This document shows, in pieces, positions 32,783 to 43,632 of a stretch of DNA of 64,000 bases. Both the position numbers and the translations under genes were made by a program. Origin of the DNA: Boesenbergia rotunda (Eukaryota; Streptophyta; Magnoliopsida; Zingiberales; Zingiberaceae); the NCBI GenBank assembly GCA_024364735.1, contig JAGFNQ010009434.1, forward strand, positions 1-64,000, written 5' to 3'. The stretch's first letter is position 1; the number at the start of each line of letters is the position of its first letter. Below the pieces are notes generated by a model. The model worked only from the letters and a program-made list of their open reading frames with translations. It ran no database searches and was not told the origin of the DNA.

Positions 32783-33741
32783 TGTTGGGGCAATCGACCC
32801 TAAGATGATCTGGAGGATCATGATATTTTAATGTATGGGCAAAATGGTTAAGTTAGAATTTGTGTTGTTCTCACATGTGTACATGAGTGTGCAGGTGTAC
32901 AGGTACATGTGGACTTGGTTGATGTCTTCAGGTGAAGGATGACATGGAGGTAAGCTGGAGGCTTACGTGCGTATCCGAGGGACCATTGATAGCAGAGATG
33001 ATGAGCTGAGGGATGCGGACTTCGAGGCGTACGTGAAGGGTGGCATGGGGGTAAGCTGGAGGCTTGCGTGCGCATCCGAGGGACGAGGGACAAAGATGAA
33101 GAGGGCGTGAAGGCAACAGTCAAGACTGCTGGTGAAGAGTCAACTGAGTTGTGAGGGTCTGAGTATGTGTGTGTATACTCAGGGGATAAGCCGGGAGGGT
33201 TTGAGTGCGGAGAGATGTGTACTCGGGAATGAAACCCTAGGCTTAGGCATGGGGCAGTCAACTGCCATGGGGCAGTCGACTGCTATAGGCTGGAACAGGC
33301 TGGCAGATTTCGAACGTTAGAGTGTAACGGTCGAATCTGAGTGGGACCAGGTGACTGCCATTTGGGCAGTCGACTGGTAGCGACTGTTTCATATTCGAGC
33401 CCTATTTAAAGGGGCTCGTTTTCTCCTATCTCTTCTGACAAATCTTGCTTGGATAGGGCAAGTTAGCAGTCTTGTATACTCAGGAAGTGTCCTTGGTGTT
33501 GTGGCGAGGTTTCTCCACCCACAAGGAGCGACGATTTCTAACCGGAGGTTATCTGGGGTTTGATCCACCGACGGATTGTTGGATTAGTCACCCGACCGGG
33601 GTGGATACCAACTAAAATCGCCGTGTTAGCATTGGTTAGTAATTTTATTATTGTTTTACTATTATTTCCGCTGTGCAAACTAACCGTATAGGAACAAGAA
33701 TTTGGCGAAACACTATTCACCCTCCCTCTAGCGTACCAACA
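32783..33741 (+). repeat. LTR of copia family A, 5' copy (959 bp)
   Basis: TGTTGGGGCAATCG to GCGTACCAACA, with a PBS 13 bases downstream, so it is a 5' LTR in plus orientation. The family also appears at 5299-5603 (minus, fragment), 38602-39665 (plus, lacking its start) and 42707-43632 (minus, solo). TATA-like TATTTAAA lies at 33403-33410, with CAGTCGACTG palindromes at 33251-33283 and 33364-33377 just upstream. Overlapping ORFs here are spurious. Confidence 0.88.
33403..33410 (+). promoter_or_regulatory. Probable TATA box of LTR A
   Basis: CTATTTAAAGGGG, conserved in the solo LTR A (minus strand, plus 43048-43056) and changed to CTATTTAGAG in the partial copy at 39295. Palindromic CAGTCGACTG words end about 25 bases upstream. 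Confidence 0.55.
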
Positions 33742-33754
33742 TCGATCATACAAT

Positions 33755-33767
33755 TGGTATCAGAGCG
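33755..33767 (+). other. Primer-binding site after LTR A
   Basis: TGGTATCAGAGCG, complementary to initiator tRNA-Met 3' end, 13 bases after the LTR. Confidence 0.9.
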
Positions 33768-33806
33768 AAGGACCGCTCTTGATCGGACTAACCGCCGAGG
33801 GAGCAC

Positions 33807-34928
33807 ATGCTAGAGGGAAGAACCATGAAAGACAAACTTGGGGATGAGATTTACACTCCACCGACCTACGACCATGAAGATTTCGGTTATTGGAAGACAA
33901 GGATGGAGACATGGCTTGGCATGAATTGGGAGTGTAGGATGATCATAGAAGAGTCACTCGAAGTTCCAAAGGACAAGCACGGAAAGAAGCTTCGTCCTAG
34001 ATACTAGAACAAAGAGCAACAAGATCAATTTCGGGCAAATAAGAAGGTAATTGATATATTGGTAAATCTTTTGCCTAATAATGTGTTGAGTTGTGTAGGT
34101 GAGTTTAAAGATGCATATGATCTATGGAAAAAGATAGAAGAAATCCAAAAAAACCCTACACAAGTTCAAGAGCCCGAGGAGATAAGTCAAATGGCTCGAG
34201 AAGAAGATTAAGTGTCAACTTCAAGAATTGAGGGGGAGAAGAGACCCCCAACCATGCCAGAACAAGAGGAAGCATCCACTTCATCCGAGGTTGAAGAAGA
34301 AGTCTACCTAACCTCCACTTTCACCAAAGCCAAGAAGAAGGAACACATCATGTGCTTTGGGTATAACAAAAAGGGACACTACAAGGATAAGTGTCCAAAT
34401 GGTAAGAAAAAGGAGGTAACCCCTAAACAAATTGCATTTCAACTTAAATCTAATATGGGTTGAAGGAATGAGGAAGTTCAAAACAAAAGAACGAGAATTC
34501 AGTGCTTCACATGCAGGGAGCTCGGGCACTATCATACAAAATGTCCAAGAAATGGAGAGTTCAAGAAAATGGAGCACCTTAGAAAATGGGAGAAAAAAGA
34601 AAGAAAAAGAAGCAGTTATCAAGGGGGAGCGCCAAGGGTAAGGAAGGTACCTTCTAACTCTACTCATGCTTCAAGCTTTTCAATGAATGCTCAAAATGCG
34701 TGTTTGAATGATAGAATTAATAATTGTGTGCCCATGCGTGGTTTTGGTTTTAAATATCATGATAGAAGTAGAAACAATTCTGTATGTCAAAACACCAACA
34801 ATTCTATGTTTCATGATAAATCTAGGAACTCTAGGAATAAGAACCAAGGCATAAAATCTGAGAATAAGTATGACAAAAAGTCACCTTGGGGATTACTTAG
34901 GATATTTTTTTTTACAATCTGGGCTTAG
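33807..34928 (+). pseudogene. Gag of the family A element, several breaks
   Basis: It starts at MLEGRTMKDKLGDEIYTPP after the PBS. Gag blocks are DHEDFGYWKTRMETWLG, NKKVIDILVNLLP and FKDAYDLWKKIEE. In-frame stops occur at about 34005 and about 34211, and a frameshift near 34460. The zinc-knuckle region has a first knuckle with Y in place of the second cysteine (CFGYNKKGHYKDKC) and, in the next frame, an intact CFTCRELGHYHTKC. VSTSRIEGEKRPP is shared with the gag of element E, so these are related gag-only families. No pol follows. Confidence 0.8.
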
Positions 34929-37053
34929 ATATTTTTATTTTTTTTTGACTTAAAAAAAATCTTCTTTTTTTGAAATCATTTCTCCTTTTCAGTTCTCTAT
35001 ATTCACTTTTTCAAATAGGAGAATGAAATTATGTTTCAAATCATTAAAACAAAATACTATGTTTTCAAATAATCACTATATCTTTTGAAAATTGTGCTTT
35101 ACAAAAACCATTATTATTTCAAAATGTTTTTTTTGAAAACAGGGTTTCTGCTCAAATTGAATTTTCTAAAATTATATTATCATGCTAGTATTCAAAACTA
35201 TTCTTTTGATTTTAGTAAACCCTAAAGACACAAAGGAAGGTCTACTTAATGATCTACAAGGACTCCGAGGATGTGTCAAATTTAGGGGGAGTCTAAACCA
35301 AATGAAATTATTTCTAATAAGTATTTTCTTTGGCAATTATCTTTGAAATTATTAAATAATTCTTTTGATATGAATCGAACCCTAAGAACTCAGAGGAAGA
35401 ATACTTGTGGTCAACAAGCTTCCAAGGACTGTATTAAGTTTAGGGGGAGGTCAAATTAAAAGAGTTATTAAACATTTCTAAATAATATGTTTTCATACAC
35501 TATATTTTCAAAATTGTGTCGAAAACATTTGTCTTACAAAATAATATTATTTTAAAATGTTTTTGTGGCTTATAAAATTATTTTTGAAATACCTTTTTAA
35601 ATAATATTTACTTGGGTTGAAAAATTTCCAGGACGCGTAGGAAAGGTCCTTGTAGTTAACAAGGCTTCCTAGGATTGTGTTAGACTGGAAAATAAACCAA
35701 GTCTAGTAAAATATTGTGCCTCCAAAGTTCATACATTTTTCAAAATGTACTTGCATATATTTTCAAAATACTATCATTTTGGCTTATCAAAATTCTTTTG
35801 GAAATAATATTTACTTGAGTTCGAAAATTTCCAGGACGCTTAAGGAAATTTCCTTGTAGTTAACAAGGTTTCCTAGGATTATGTCAGACTGGAAAAGAAA
35901 CCAAAGCAAGTAGAAGATTATGTGTAAGCACTTTCAAAAAGATAGGTCAAGTAATTTTTTAATATTTTAAAAGTACTTATGTTTTTCAAATTCATAATAT
36001 CTTTCAAAATACTTATATCTTTCAAAATGCTCAATAAAGTACTTGCATTTTTGTGCATTTTTTTAAAATATTCAGAACAAGTAAACTTATTGCTTATCAC
36101 ATACACTTGACTCCAATTATGATTTTGAGCATAAATTTTTCAGTCTTTCAAAATTTTGTTACTTTGAAATTATCATAACTCTTGACATTATTTCGTTCAA
36201 TTCCTTTTCAAGAATCACAAGCTCTGATATATAAATTATAAATTTCTTTCAAAATATATTTTTTCAAAAATTTCTTTATTGATATATGACCAAGGGGGAG
36301 AGTAGGAAAAGTGAAATTAAAAATTAAATTCTTTCTTAAACTTTTTCCCCTTTTCAAAGAAAGTTTTTTCTTAGAATGGTCTAAAACATAAGGAGAAGAA
36401 TTTCACATTAAGGGGAAGAGAAAGGAAAGAGAGAAAGGAAATTTTTTAATTTTTAACTCTTTTTCAAAAAGTGATTCAAAAATTTCGAAATCTTTCTAAG
36501 TGTTTTCAAGATTTTTTGAGTACATATTTTTCTCCTAAGTAAAATTTTCCTTAGTAAACAAATTTATTCCCAATTCTCAAAATTTGAAACTTTGTTTAAA
36601 GGAAATCTAGCTTCAAAATTTTGCCTAAGTAAATTTTTTTTAAGCCTTGTAAGTAAAAGTCTTTTTCAAAATTTAGACCTGCAAAACTTTTCAAAAAGGA
36701 AAATTATCTAAGTGTAAAAAGTTTTGTTAGTGAAAATGCTTTTTCTCCATTTTTGAAAAACACTTTGTTAAAGACATGAAGTACTTAGGAAAACTCAAAA
36801 ATCCCTGTTAGATACCTTGTTTACCCATGTTTGTTTTTGATATATGTCAAAGGAGGAGGAAAGGTCAAAGTAAGTGTTTTAACATAAGAATTCAGGATTT
36901 TAGGGGGAGTATGAGAAATAAAGAGAATTTTTTTTAAATCTATTCTGTTCATACTCCGTTCATACTTCATTGTGTTTTTATCTTCTATTATTAAATATTA
37001 TAAGTTTTTACTTAACTTTGAATTGTGTTGCCATAAATCAAAAAGGGGGAGAT
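34929..37053 (+). other. Non-coding region with GGGGGAG words and diverged tandem segments
   Basis: About 2.1 kb of T-rich sequence without pol motifs. At least four related segments of about 80 bp (near 35215, 35380, 35630 and 35825) share a core of CCTAAGNAC/CAGGACGC, AACAAG and TTAGGGGGAG or GACTGGAAA. Polypurine-like words occur at 35284, 35443, 36291, 36841 and 37041, the last directly before LTR B. This resembles the 3' untranslated part of element E. Confidence 0.65.
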
Positions 37054-37160
37054 TGTTGGTGCAGAAAGCACCATATCGAACCTTGTTTTGATATTGGCAA
37101 AGGATTCAAAGTTAAGTACTATTTGTGATCTAACGTTGTTCACTGAGTGTGCAGAAAAAG

Positions 37161-37512
37161 CCCTAAGGAAGGACTGCTAGGCACCTGGCGAAGGAATGCC
37201 AGGATACAAAGCCTTAGCGAATGACTGCTAGGCAACTAGTGAAGGGCTGCTAGTCACCAAGTCCTAGCGAAGGACTGCTAGGCAACTAGCGAAGGGCTGC
37301 TAGTCATCAAGTCCTAACGAAGGACTGCTAGGCAACTAGCAAAGGGCTGCTAGTCATCAAAGACCTGGCGAAGGGCTGCTGGGCACCTAGCGAAGGGCTG
37401 CTAGGATACAAAGCACTAGCGAAGGAATGCTAGGCACCGAGCGAAGGACTGCTCGGCATCCAAGACCTGGCAAAGGACCGTCAGGCAAAAGTCCAACCAA
37501 AGGAGCGGTTGG
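37161..37512 (+). repeat. 50 bp minisatellite in LTR B
   Basis: About six to seven units of 50 bp, each made of two 25 bp halves of the type GCGAAGGACTGCTAGGCAC and GCGAAGGGCTGCTAGTCA. Successive units vary at a few positions. Confidence 0.85.
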
Positions 37513-37749
37513 CATCAGGTATATTCTCCCGAGAGGAGTAGGTGAGGACGCGTTCCTCGTCGAGGGAACAGTAGGCGTCGGTTCGACCTAGGGTTCCATT
37601 TTGGAGACCCAAAGTCAGAACCAAGACAGCTAAGGTTGTATAAATAAATATTTTATTGTTTCAGTGTGTTTTGGACTAACCCTGGATGCAGGACCGAAGG
37701 AACGTGTGTCTGTAGTTCAGAGAGCCTTAAAGGAATGAGGCAACAGCTA

Positions 37750-38182
37750 ACCAGGGCGCCTGGAGTGTCCCGGGCGCCCCCAAGGTGAACACAAAACACA
37801 CAAGCAAAAAGTACGCTTCGACAGTACATACTGCGGGCGCCCCCGTGCTCCCGGGCGTCCCCAAGGTGCATACAAAACAAGTCAAGAGAAAAAGGCTTCG
37901 AAAAGCTGCTGGGCCGGGCGCCCCCGTGCTCCCGGGCGCCCCCGCTGCTCCCGGGCGCCCCTGCTGCTCCCGGGCGCCCCCTGCGCTGCGGGCGTCCCCA
38001 TCCGCAAGCCTTGAACCAGAAGCCAGCGAAGCCAAGCAGATAACGTTTGACCCGGTCAATCCGGGCGCCCCTAGCGCTCCGGGCGCCCCGGTCAAAGCGG
38101 ATTCAGAGGATAGACGCTGACCGAGACTTTGGCGGATCAAAGGCCACATGGGGGGCGCCCCCGACGTCCCGGGCGCCCCCAG
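37750..38182. repeat. GGGCGCCC palindrome array in LTR B
   Basis: At least ten GGGCGCCC or GGGCGTCC words, often in pairs such as GGGCGCCCCCGTGCTCC followed by CGGGCGCC, ending five bases before the TATA box at 38187. The block is very GC- and CpG-rich within an otherwise AT-rich window. Confidence 0.85.
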
Positions 38183-38186
38183 GCCC

Positions 38187-38194
38187 TATATAAA
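38187..38194 (+). promoter_or_regulatory. TATA box of LTR B
   Basis: TATATAAA in CCCTATATAAAGGACCC, closely resembling the LTR D box context. Confidence 0.6.
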
Positions 38195-38601
38195 GGACCC
38201 TCGACCAAGGCTTCAAGACAACACTTCAATTCAACGCCTCAAAGCTCTTCTGCTCTCGCGCCATGCTCCGGAAACCTTCCAACACGAGCCGACGACGTCC
38301 TGCTGCTCCGAGAAATTCGATCTACTCCGGACGTCGGTAAAGAAGAGCGTGTTTTGTTTACTGCACTTATTTTTTTTGTAATCAAATTATTGTAAACTGT
38401 TTGCGCCTATATAGAATTGTCCAAAGTAACGGTCAACGACCGTGGGCCTTGGAGTAGGAGTCGACACAGGCTCCGAACCAAGTAAAACCTCCCGTGTTTG
38501 CGTTGTGTGTTTTTAACTTCCGCTGTGCAATTGCTCTTTACGTAAATCCGAAAGTTTTCCGATATTCACCCCCCCCCTCTATCGGTTTTCTTGATCCAAC
38601 A

Positions 38602-39665
38602 GGTTACACATATTGACTTAGCTGGACGGCTTCGGTACGGTGAAGGGTGACATGAAGACAAGCTGGAGGCTTGTGTGCACCCGAGGGACCTTGGTATAGC
38701 ATGGATGATGAGCCGAGGGGCGCGGACTTCGAGGCATGCGTGAAGGATAGCATGGAGGTAAGCTGGAGGCTTGTGTGCATCCGAGGGACGGGAACCGAAG
38801 ACGAAGAGGGCGCGAAGGCAACAGTCAAGGCTGCTGGTGAAGAGTCAGATAAGTCATGAAGGGACGAGAGCCGAGGGAGGAAGACTCCAAGGGCAAGCCG
38901 GGAAGTGGACTTCAATGGCACACGTGAAGTGTGGCATAAAGGCAAGCCAAGGGACGGCTTGTGTGCGCATCCGAGGGACGATAGCCGGTGGAAGAAGACT
39001 TCAAGGGGCAAGTCAAGGGAGTGGACTTGAAGGCACACATGGAGAAGGGTCTTCGGAGTGAGTAGGAGTGTGTTTGTAAGCTGGGCAGTCGACTGGGAAT
39101 ATAACAGTCGACTGCCAGCAAGCACAGAAACTCACAGAAGGTTTCTGACCCGAGACTAGTCAACTGCCCTGGGAGCTGTCGACTGGTAAGCCCAAAAACT
39201 AGCCATTGAGAGAGTCGTTGGCTAGCTAGTTGAGTGGGACCAGTCGCCTGGTAAATGATCAGTCGACTAGTGGCGAGGGTTTCAATGTTGAGTTCTATTT
39301 AGAGAACTCGGGTTGAGCTGAGAACTCTTGACGAAACAAGCTTGGTTAAGGCTTGTTAGTAGTCTTTAGAGCTCAGAGGTGTACTCAAGGTTGTGGCGAG
39401 GTTTCTCCACCCATAAAGAGCTACACGAGCTAGTCGGAGGGCATCCGGGGAGTGATCCGCCGAAGGATCGAGAGATCGTCCACCACACGGATTGTCGTGG
39501 AGTAGGAGTCTTCATCTCCGAACCACGTAAATAGGTTTGTTAGCGTTTGTTTGTGTTTATTGTTATTATTTCCGCTTGCGCACTAACACTTGTAGGAAGA
39601 ATAAATCGAAAATTGCTATTCGCCCGCCCCCCGCCCCCCCTCTAGCAAGGCGTATCGATCTAACA
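38602..39665 (+). repeat. LTR of family A lacking its first part
   Basis: From GGTTACACATATTGAC it follows LTR A to its 3' end, finishing CTCTAGC...ATCTAACA. The first 115 or so bases of the family are missing at the junction with LTR B. It contains CAGTCGACTG palindrome pairs at 39083-39117, 39155-39187 and 39239-39273, then the altered TATA word at 39295. ORFs in several frames are not genes. Confidence 0.8.
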
Positions 39666-39719
39666 ACTGCCACAAGTTGCCTTCTCTAGATTTTGCTGGG
39701 AAGACTGGAATGTCCTCTC

Positions 39720-40490
39720 AATGATCATCCTAACTTTTGAGATTTGACAGATGCCCCAGAAGTACCCTGAGTTGATTGACTCTGACTGCCACGCTTTAGT
39801 CCCGTGGTCTGCAGCTAATGAGTTTGAGTTGTACCCTGAGTCACGTGCTTACCTTCTTTCTATCCCCGTAAACCCTCTTCTTGGCCATCTCGATAAGAAG
39901 GGCCTAGTCTGATGCCTCTCGGTAAAATGTTGTGCCCAAACCAGCATTCAAACCTGAATATATCTAGTTAGTCCTTGAATAAACTGCTGCATCCACTCTC
40001 TATCCTCTGCAATAAGCTACGGGTAGTACTCGACTAACCAGCTAAACCCCGCGTTATATTGCATAATAGTACGATCTCCCTACCGAAGACTCAAAAACTC
40101 CTGTCGTTTAGTCATTTGATACACCGCCGGAATGTACTGGCTCTTTAATGACACCCAGAAAGTGGCCCAGGTGATATGCTACCGCCGATGACCATACTCT
40201 TCATAGCCCACAAAGTGGTAGCCTCGTAATGCAGATGATCGACATCAAGCTCTGCCCTCTCCAGTCTATGCATGTGATACAGCGAAAAATAACCTCCATG
40301 GTCTCGATCCAAGAGTGGGTGACACCTGGATCTGGTCCTCGATGGAATAGGATAAGTCGACCCTTTACGGGCGCTGCTAAGATAGGGATCCATGATCTAT
40401 TCAAAGGCCAGCCCATAGGAGCCGCAGATACCACAAGTGGTATTGCTGGAAACGCTATCTTGACACCATAGGTGGTATTGCTAACCATAC
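39720..40490 (-). pseudogene. Ty3/gypsy gag remnant
   Basis: Translation of the minus strand, with several stops and frame changes, gives DRDHGGYFSLYHMHRLERAEL, then QMTKRQEFLSLR, MQYNAGFSWLVEYYP, ED REWMQQFIQGLTRYIQV and LVWAQHF. This is the standard order of the plant gypsy retrotransposon gag domain. Frequent C-to-T type stops (TAG, TGA at former CGA/TGG-like codons) indicate long decay under methylation. No pol is attached. Confidence 0.75.
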
Positions 40491-41143
40491 TGCGGGAGGA
40501 ATGATGGAAAGTACTGGAGTAGATGCCATGGGTGGAACTGTTGTATATACCGAAGTAGGTATCATGAGTGGCACTATGTTACATACTATAGGTGGTAACC
40601 CTGGCGAAACTGTGAAAATCACTGAATTAGGTGCCATGTTGAAACTGTGGGAACCGATAATAGAAATGGGGAAGAAACCCCCACTGGTTGGGGATCTTGC
40701 TATTCTTAAGTGACAAGTGTTGCCTTAGTCGGTCTCTTCGAAGACCTTGCCACCAGATCGACCGTCTCAACCCTCACTAACCCACGTGCTTGCCTAGGTG
40801 GTCGTCCCTGACCACCATGTCTGGGAGGTTGAGTCAAACTCAATACGATGAGACATCCAGCTAAGACAGTACCAAATATCATGAAAAATTAAGTCTACCA
40901 ATCTTTACCAATTTATCTATTTGTCGCCTAGATGTCCCGTCGCCACTAAGTCACAAAGTTCTACCACGTCGAGAAAACGACTTTGAAATAAAATTCGTAA
41001 AACTCTAAAACACCAAAAGTGACAAGCATCGAAAAATCGATCTTTGATTCCTACTAAACTCCATACAAATCTGTAAATACCCAAGTTTACTGGCCAACCT
41101 GGCTCTAATATCAAATAAATTAGTATTAAATAAAATTTATATA
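40491..41143 (-). other. 5' leader of the decayed gypsy element with degenerate PBS
   Basis: 40491-40700 is an internally repetitive stretch of GGTGG and ATACTG-like words, probably the N-terminal gag or leader. On the minus strand at about 41107-41122 TTTGATATTAGAGCC resembles the initiator tRNA-Met PBS with several substitutions. No LTR could be delimited beyond it. Confidence 0.4.
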
Positions 41144-41215
41144 ATCAGAGTGGCGCAGCGGAAGCGTGGTGGGCCCATAACCCACAGGTCCGAGGATTGA
41201 AACCTCGCTCTGATA
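41144..41215 (+). tRNA. Initiator tRNA-Met (CAT)
   Basis: A 72-base cloverleaf without encoded CCA: acceptor ATCAGAG pairs with CTCTGAT (41208-41214), discriminator A at 41215. The anticodon loop CCCATAA has anticodon CAT at 41176-41178, flanked by the GTGGG/CCCAC stem with the three G-C pairs typical of initiators. The T arm CGAGG/CCTCG (41191-41195, 41203-41207) has loop ATTGAAA, i.e. A54 and A60 in place of TTC, another eukaryotic initiator hallmark. The first pair is A1-T72. A TTTT terminator follows at 41219. It is the primer used by all PBS sites in this window. There is no intron. Confidence 0.95.
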
Positions 41216-41218
41216 AAT

Positions 41219-41222
41219 CTTT
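41219..41222 (+). terminator. Pol III terminator of tRNA-iMet
   Basis: TTTT run four bases after the tRNA 3' end, with a second longer T-run at about 41231. Confidence 0.75.
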
Positions 41223-41264
41223 TGATATTTCTTTTTCAATTGATGTCTCAGCATTGATTTAATC

Positions 41265-42080
41265 TAGGGGTGAGTAAAAGATCAAATTTTCTAGATTTTT
41301 CTAAGACCAATTAAGAATTTATAGGGATGAAAAAGATTTATCGGGGTTATTCTAATTAATGAGGAGAAGTTATTTAATTAATATTCATTTTATATATTTC
41401 CCTTTAAACCATTTTCTTTTCCTAACCTTATTTGGTCGATCCCTTCTTCTTCTTCTTTTCCCCTCTCATCGATTTTCCCTCTCCCTTCTCACGATCGTCG
41501 ACCCCCATCACTCCTTCCCGATCCATCAACCCTCTCCCCAATCGCCACTCTCCGTCGTCATTTGTCGATGGTCATAGCTTGAGGATGCCGACCGAGCTAG
41601 AGGAGGTCATGAGGAGGGACTGTTTTGTCATGGATCGTCGCTCCCCCTCACGCTGAAGTCACAACCATCGACTAGGGGTGAGTAAAAGATCAAATTTTCT
41701 AGATTTTTCTAAGACCAATTAAGAATTTATAGGGATGAAAAAGATTTATCGGGGTTATTCTAATTAATGAGGAGAAGTTATTTAATTAATATTCATTTTA
41801 TATATTTCCCTTTAAACCATTTTCTTTTCCTAACCTTATTTGGTCGATCCCTTCTTCTTCTTCTTTTCCCCTATCATCGATTTTCCCTCTCCCTTCTCAC
41901 GATCGTCGACCCCCATCACTCCTCCTTCCCGATCCATCAACCCTCTCCCCAATCGCCGCTCTCCGTCGTCATTTGTCGATGGTCATAGCTTGAGGATGCC
42001 GACCGAGCTAGAGGAGGTCATGAGGAGGGACTGTTTTGTCATGGATCGTCGCTCCCCCTCACGCTGAAGTCACAACCATC
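41265..42080 (+). repeat. Direct tandem duplication, 408 bp unit
   Basis: Units begin CTAGGGGTGAGTAAAAGATC at 41265 and 41673 and are nearly identical, differing by a few substitutions and a 3-base indel in the CTCCTTCCC part. Each holds a pyrimidine-rich CTTCTTCTTC section and a GC-richer end. Frames in both units translate alike but have no recognisable domain. Confidence 0.88.
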
Positions 42081-42174
42081 GGCTACTATCGAGAGTGCTG
42101 TTGATTGCCCCATCTTTCCAAATCTTTGTTCAATCACTACCAAGTCGTTCCCTCCTTGAGCCGACACCACCGTT
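42081..42174. other. Short unassigned sequence between the tandem duplication and arm H
   Basis: Nothing recognisable; the target site of the H repeat (flank CCGTT) lies at its end. Confidence 0.5.
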
Positions 42175-42706
42175 TGTCACGCCCTGAGGAGCTGCTTGTC
42201 CGATACTGACCAGATTGTCACTCCCTCGACCTGGCGGACAATTTGGAAAAACCTAACCTTTACGACCACCTCAGTCGCTTGTACCGCAACCTATAGGGCT
42301 GGAACAAGCATCTGAATAACAAGAAAATGAAAACGATGATAAAAGTTGCGTACCTGTATGACTTACGATAAAATACACAGAACGAAGGTCTCCATGACAC
42401 ATAAAAGTACAACCATATTGAAAATAATGCAACGGAATTGCAAATGAAAATACCACTGAAGAACGAATGAATAGGGGTACCAACATGTACCCACAAACAT
42501 ATACAGATAAATGATGAAATCGTCTCAACGCACGTAAAATGGGACAGGCTGCCGGGCACTCCAGTCGATCATCCTGAAATAAAAACAAGGAGTTAATAGG
42601 GTGAGTTTACAGTACTCAGTAAATATCTCATAAGATATGCAAGATAGTCTAAGCTAGCAATAGTAAGGCAGGCTATCGAACTAACACATGTACCGACAAT
42701 GATAAG

Positions 42707-43632
42707 TGTTAGTATCTTTGCCCTAGCTAGAGGGGGGGAATAGCGTTTCTTTGATTCTTTCAACCTACGTTGTTAGTTTGCACAGCGGAAATACAAGATA
42801 ATAAAACTAACAACAAAGAACAAACGCTAACAAACCGTATTTAGTTGGTATCCACCCCGGCCGGGTGGCTAATCCAACAATCCGTCGGTGGATCATTCCC
42901 CGGATAACCTCCGGCTATCACGTGTCGCTCCTTGTGGGTGGAGAAACCTCACCACAACACCTTGGACGCTTTGTGAACACAGTAGACTACTAACCGGCTT
43001 TACCCAAGCAGATTTCGTCAAGAAATCCCAGCCCGATCGAGTCCCCCTTTAAATAGACTCGGGCTGGAAATCACGCCACCAGTCGACTGCCCCCAGGGCA
43101 GTCGACTGGTGCTAGCCAAATTCGACCGTTGACACTCCAACATTCGAATTTGCCAGCTCACCAGCCACCTACCAGTCGACTGCCCCCAGGGCAGTCGACT
43201 GGTACCCTGCTGATCCCTTCCCGAGTACATTCACACAGCACTGAATCCTCACGACTCGACTGACTCCTCTTCCGCAGCCTCGACTGTTGCCTTCGCGCCC
43301 TCTTCATCTTCGGCCCTCGTCCCTCGGATGCGCACGCAAGCCTCCAGCTTGCATCCATGCCACCCTTCACGTACGTCTCGAAGTCCGCGCCCATCAGCTC
43401 ATCGTCCCTGCACTCCAAGGTCCCTCAGATGCGCACACAAGCCTCCAGCTTGCCTCCATGCCATCCTTCACCGTACTGAGGTCGTCCAGTCAAGTCCATA
43501 TGCGTACCTATACAACCTGCACACTCAACATACGCATATCAAATACACAAGGGTAAACCTAACTTAAACCCTTTGCCCAAACATCAAAACCCATGGTCAC
43601 ACCGGACCATCTTAGGGCCGATTGCTCCAACA
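42707..43632 (-). mobile_element. Solo LTR of copia family A with 5 bp target duplication
   Basis: Plus-strand ends TGTTAGTATC and TGCTCCAACA; ATAAG occurs on both sides (42702-42706 and 43633-43637). It contains a minus-strand TATA word (43048-43056) and two identical 33 bp inverted repeats at 43078-43110 and 43171-43203 (15 bp arms built on CAGTCGACTG, 3-base centre). Confidence 0.93.

Larger units (their letters stand above)
37054..38601 (+). repeat. LTR of copia family B (1548 bp)
   Basis: TGTTGGTGCAGAAAGCACC to TTGATCCAACA, immediately after an A-run and GGGGGAGAT polypurine tract, so it is a 3' LTR in plus orientation. It contains a 50 bp tandem repeat (37161-37512), a GGGCGCCC palindrome array (37750-38182) and a TATA box (38187-38194). 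The ends resemble LTR C (TGTTGGTGCA...), suggesting a related lineage. It does not match LTR A, so the unit 32783-38601 is not a simple element with two identical LTRs. Confidence 0.8.

Noticed and set aside
41107..41215. tRNA sequence joined to element DNA by reverse transcription through the primer
   Set aside because: The tRNA has no CCA, has its own TTTT terminator and is separated from the PBS-like word; it reads as an ordinary tRNA gene.
41359..42067. Duplicated frames MRRSYLINIHF... and MVDPFFFFF... as paralogous genes
   Set aside because: They are two frames of the same pyrimidine-rich tandem duplication; composition is explained by CTTCTTCTTC runs.
43078..43203. Possible CRISPR-like repeats
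   Set aside because: Only two 33 bp copies, palindromic, inside a plant LTR; no spacer array and no prokaryotic context.
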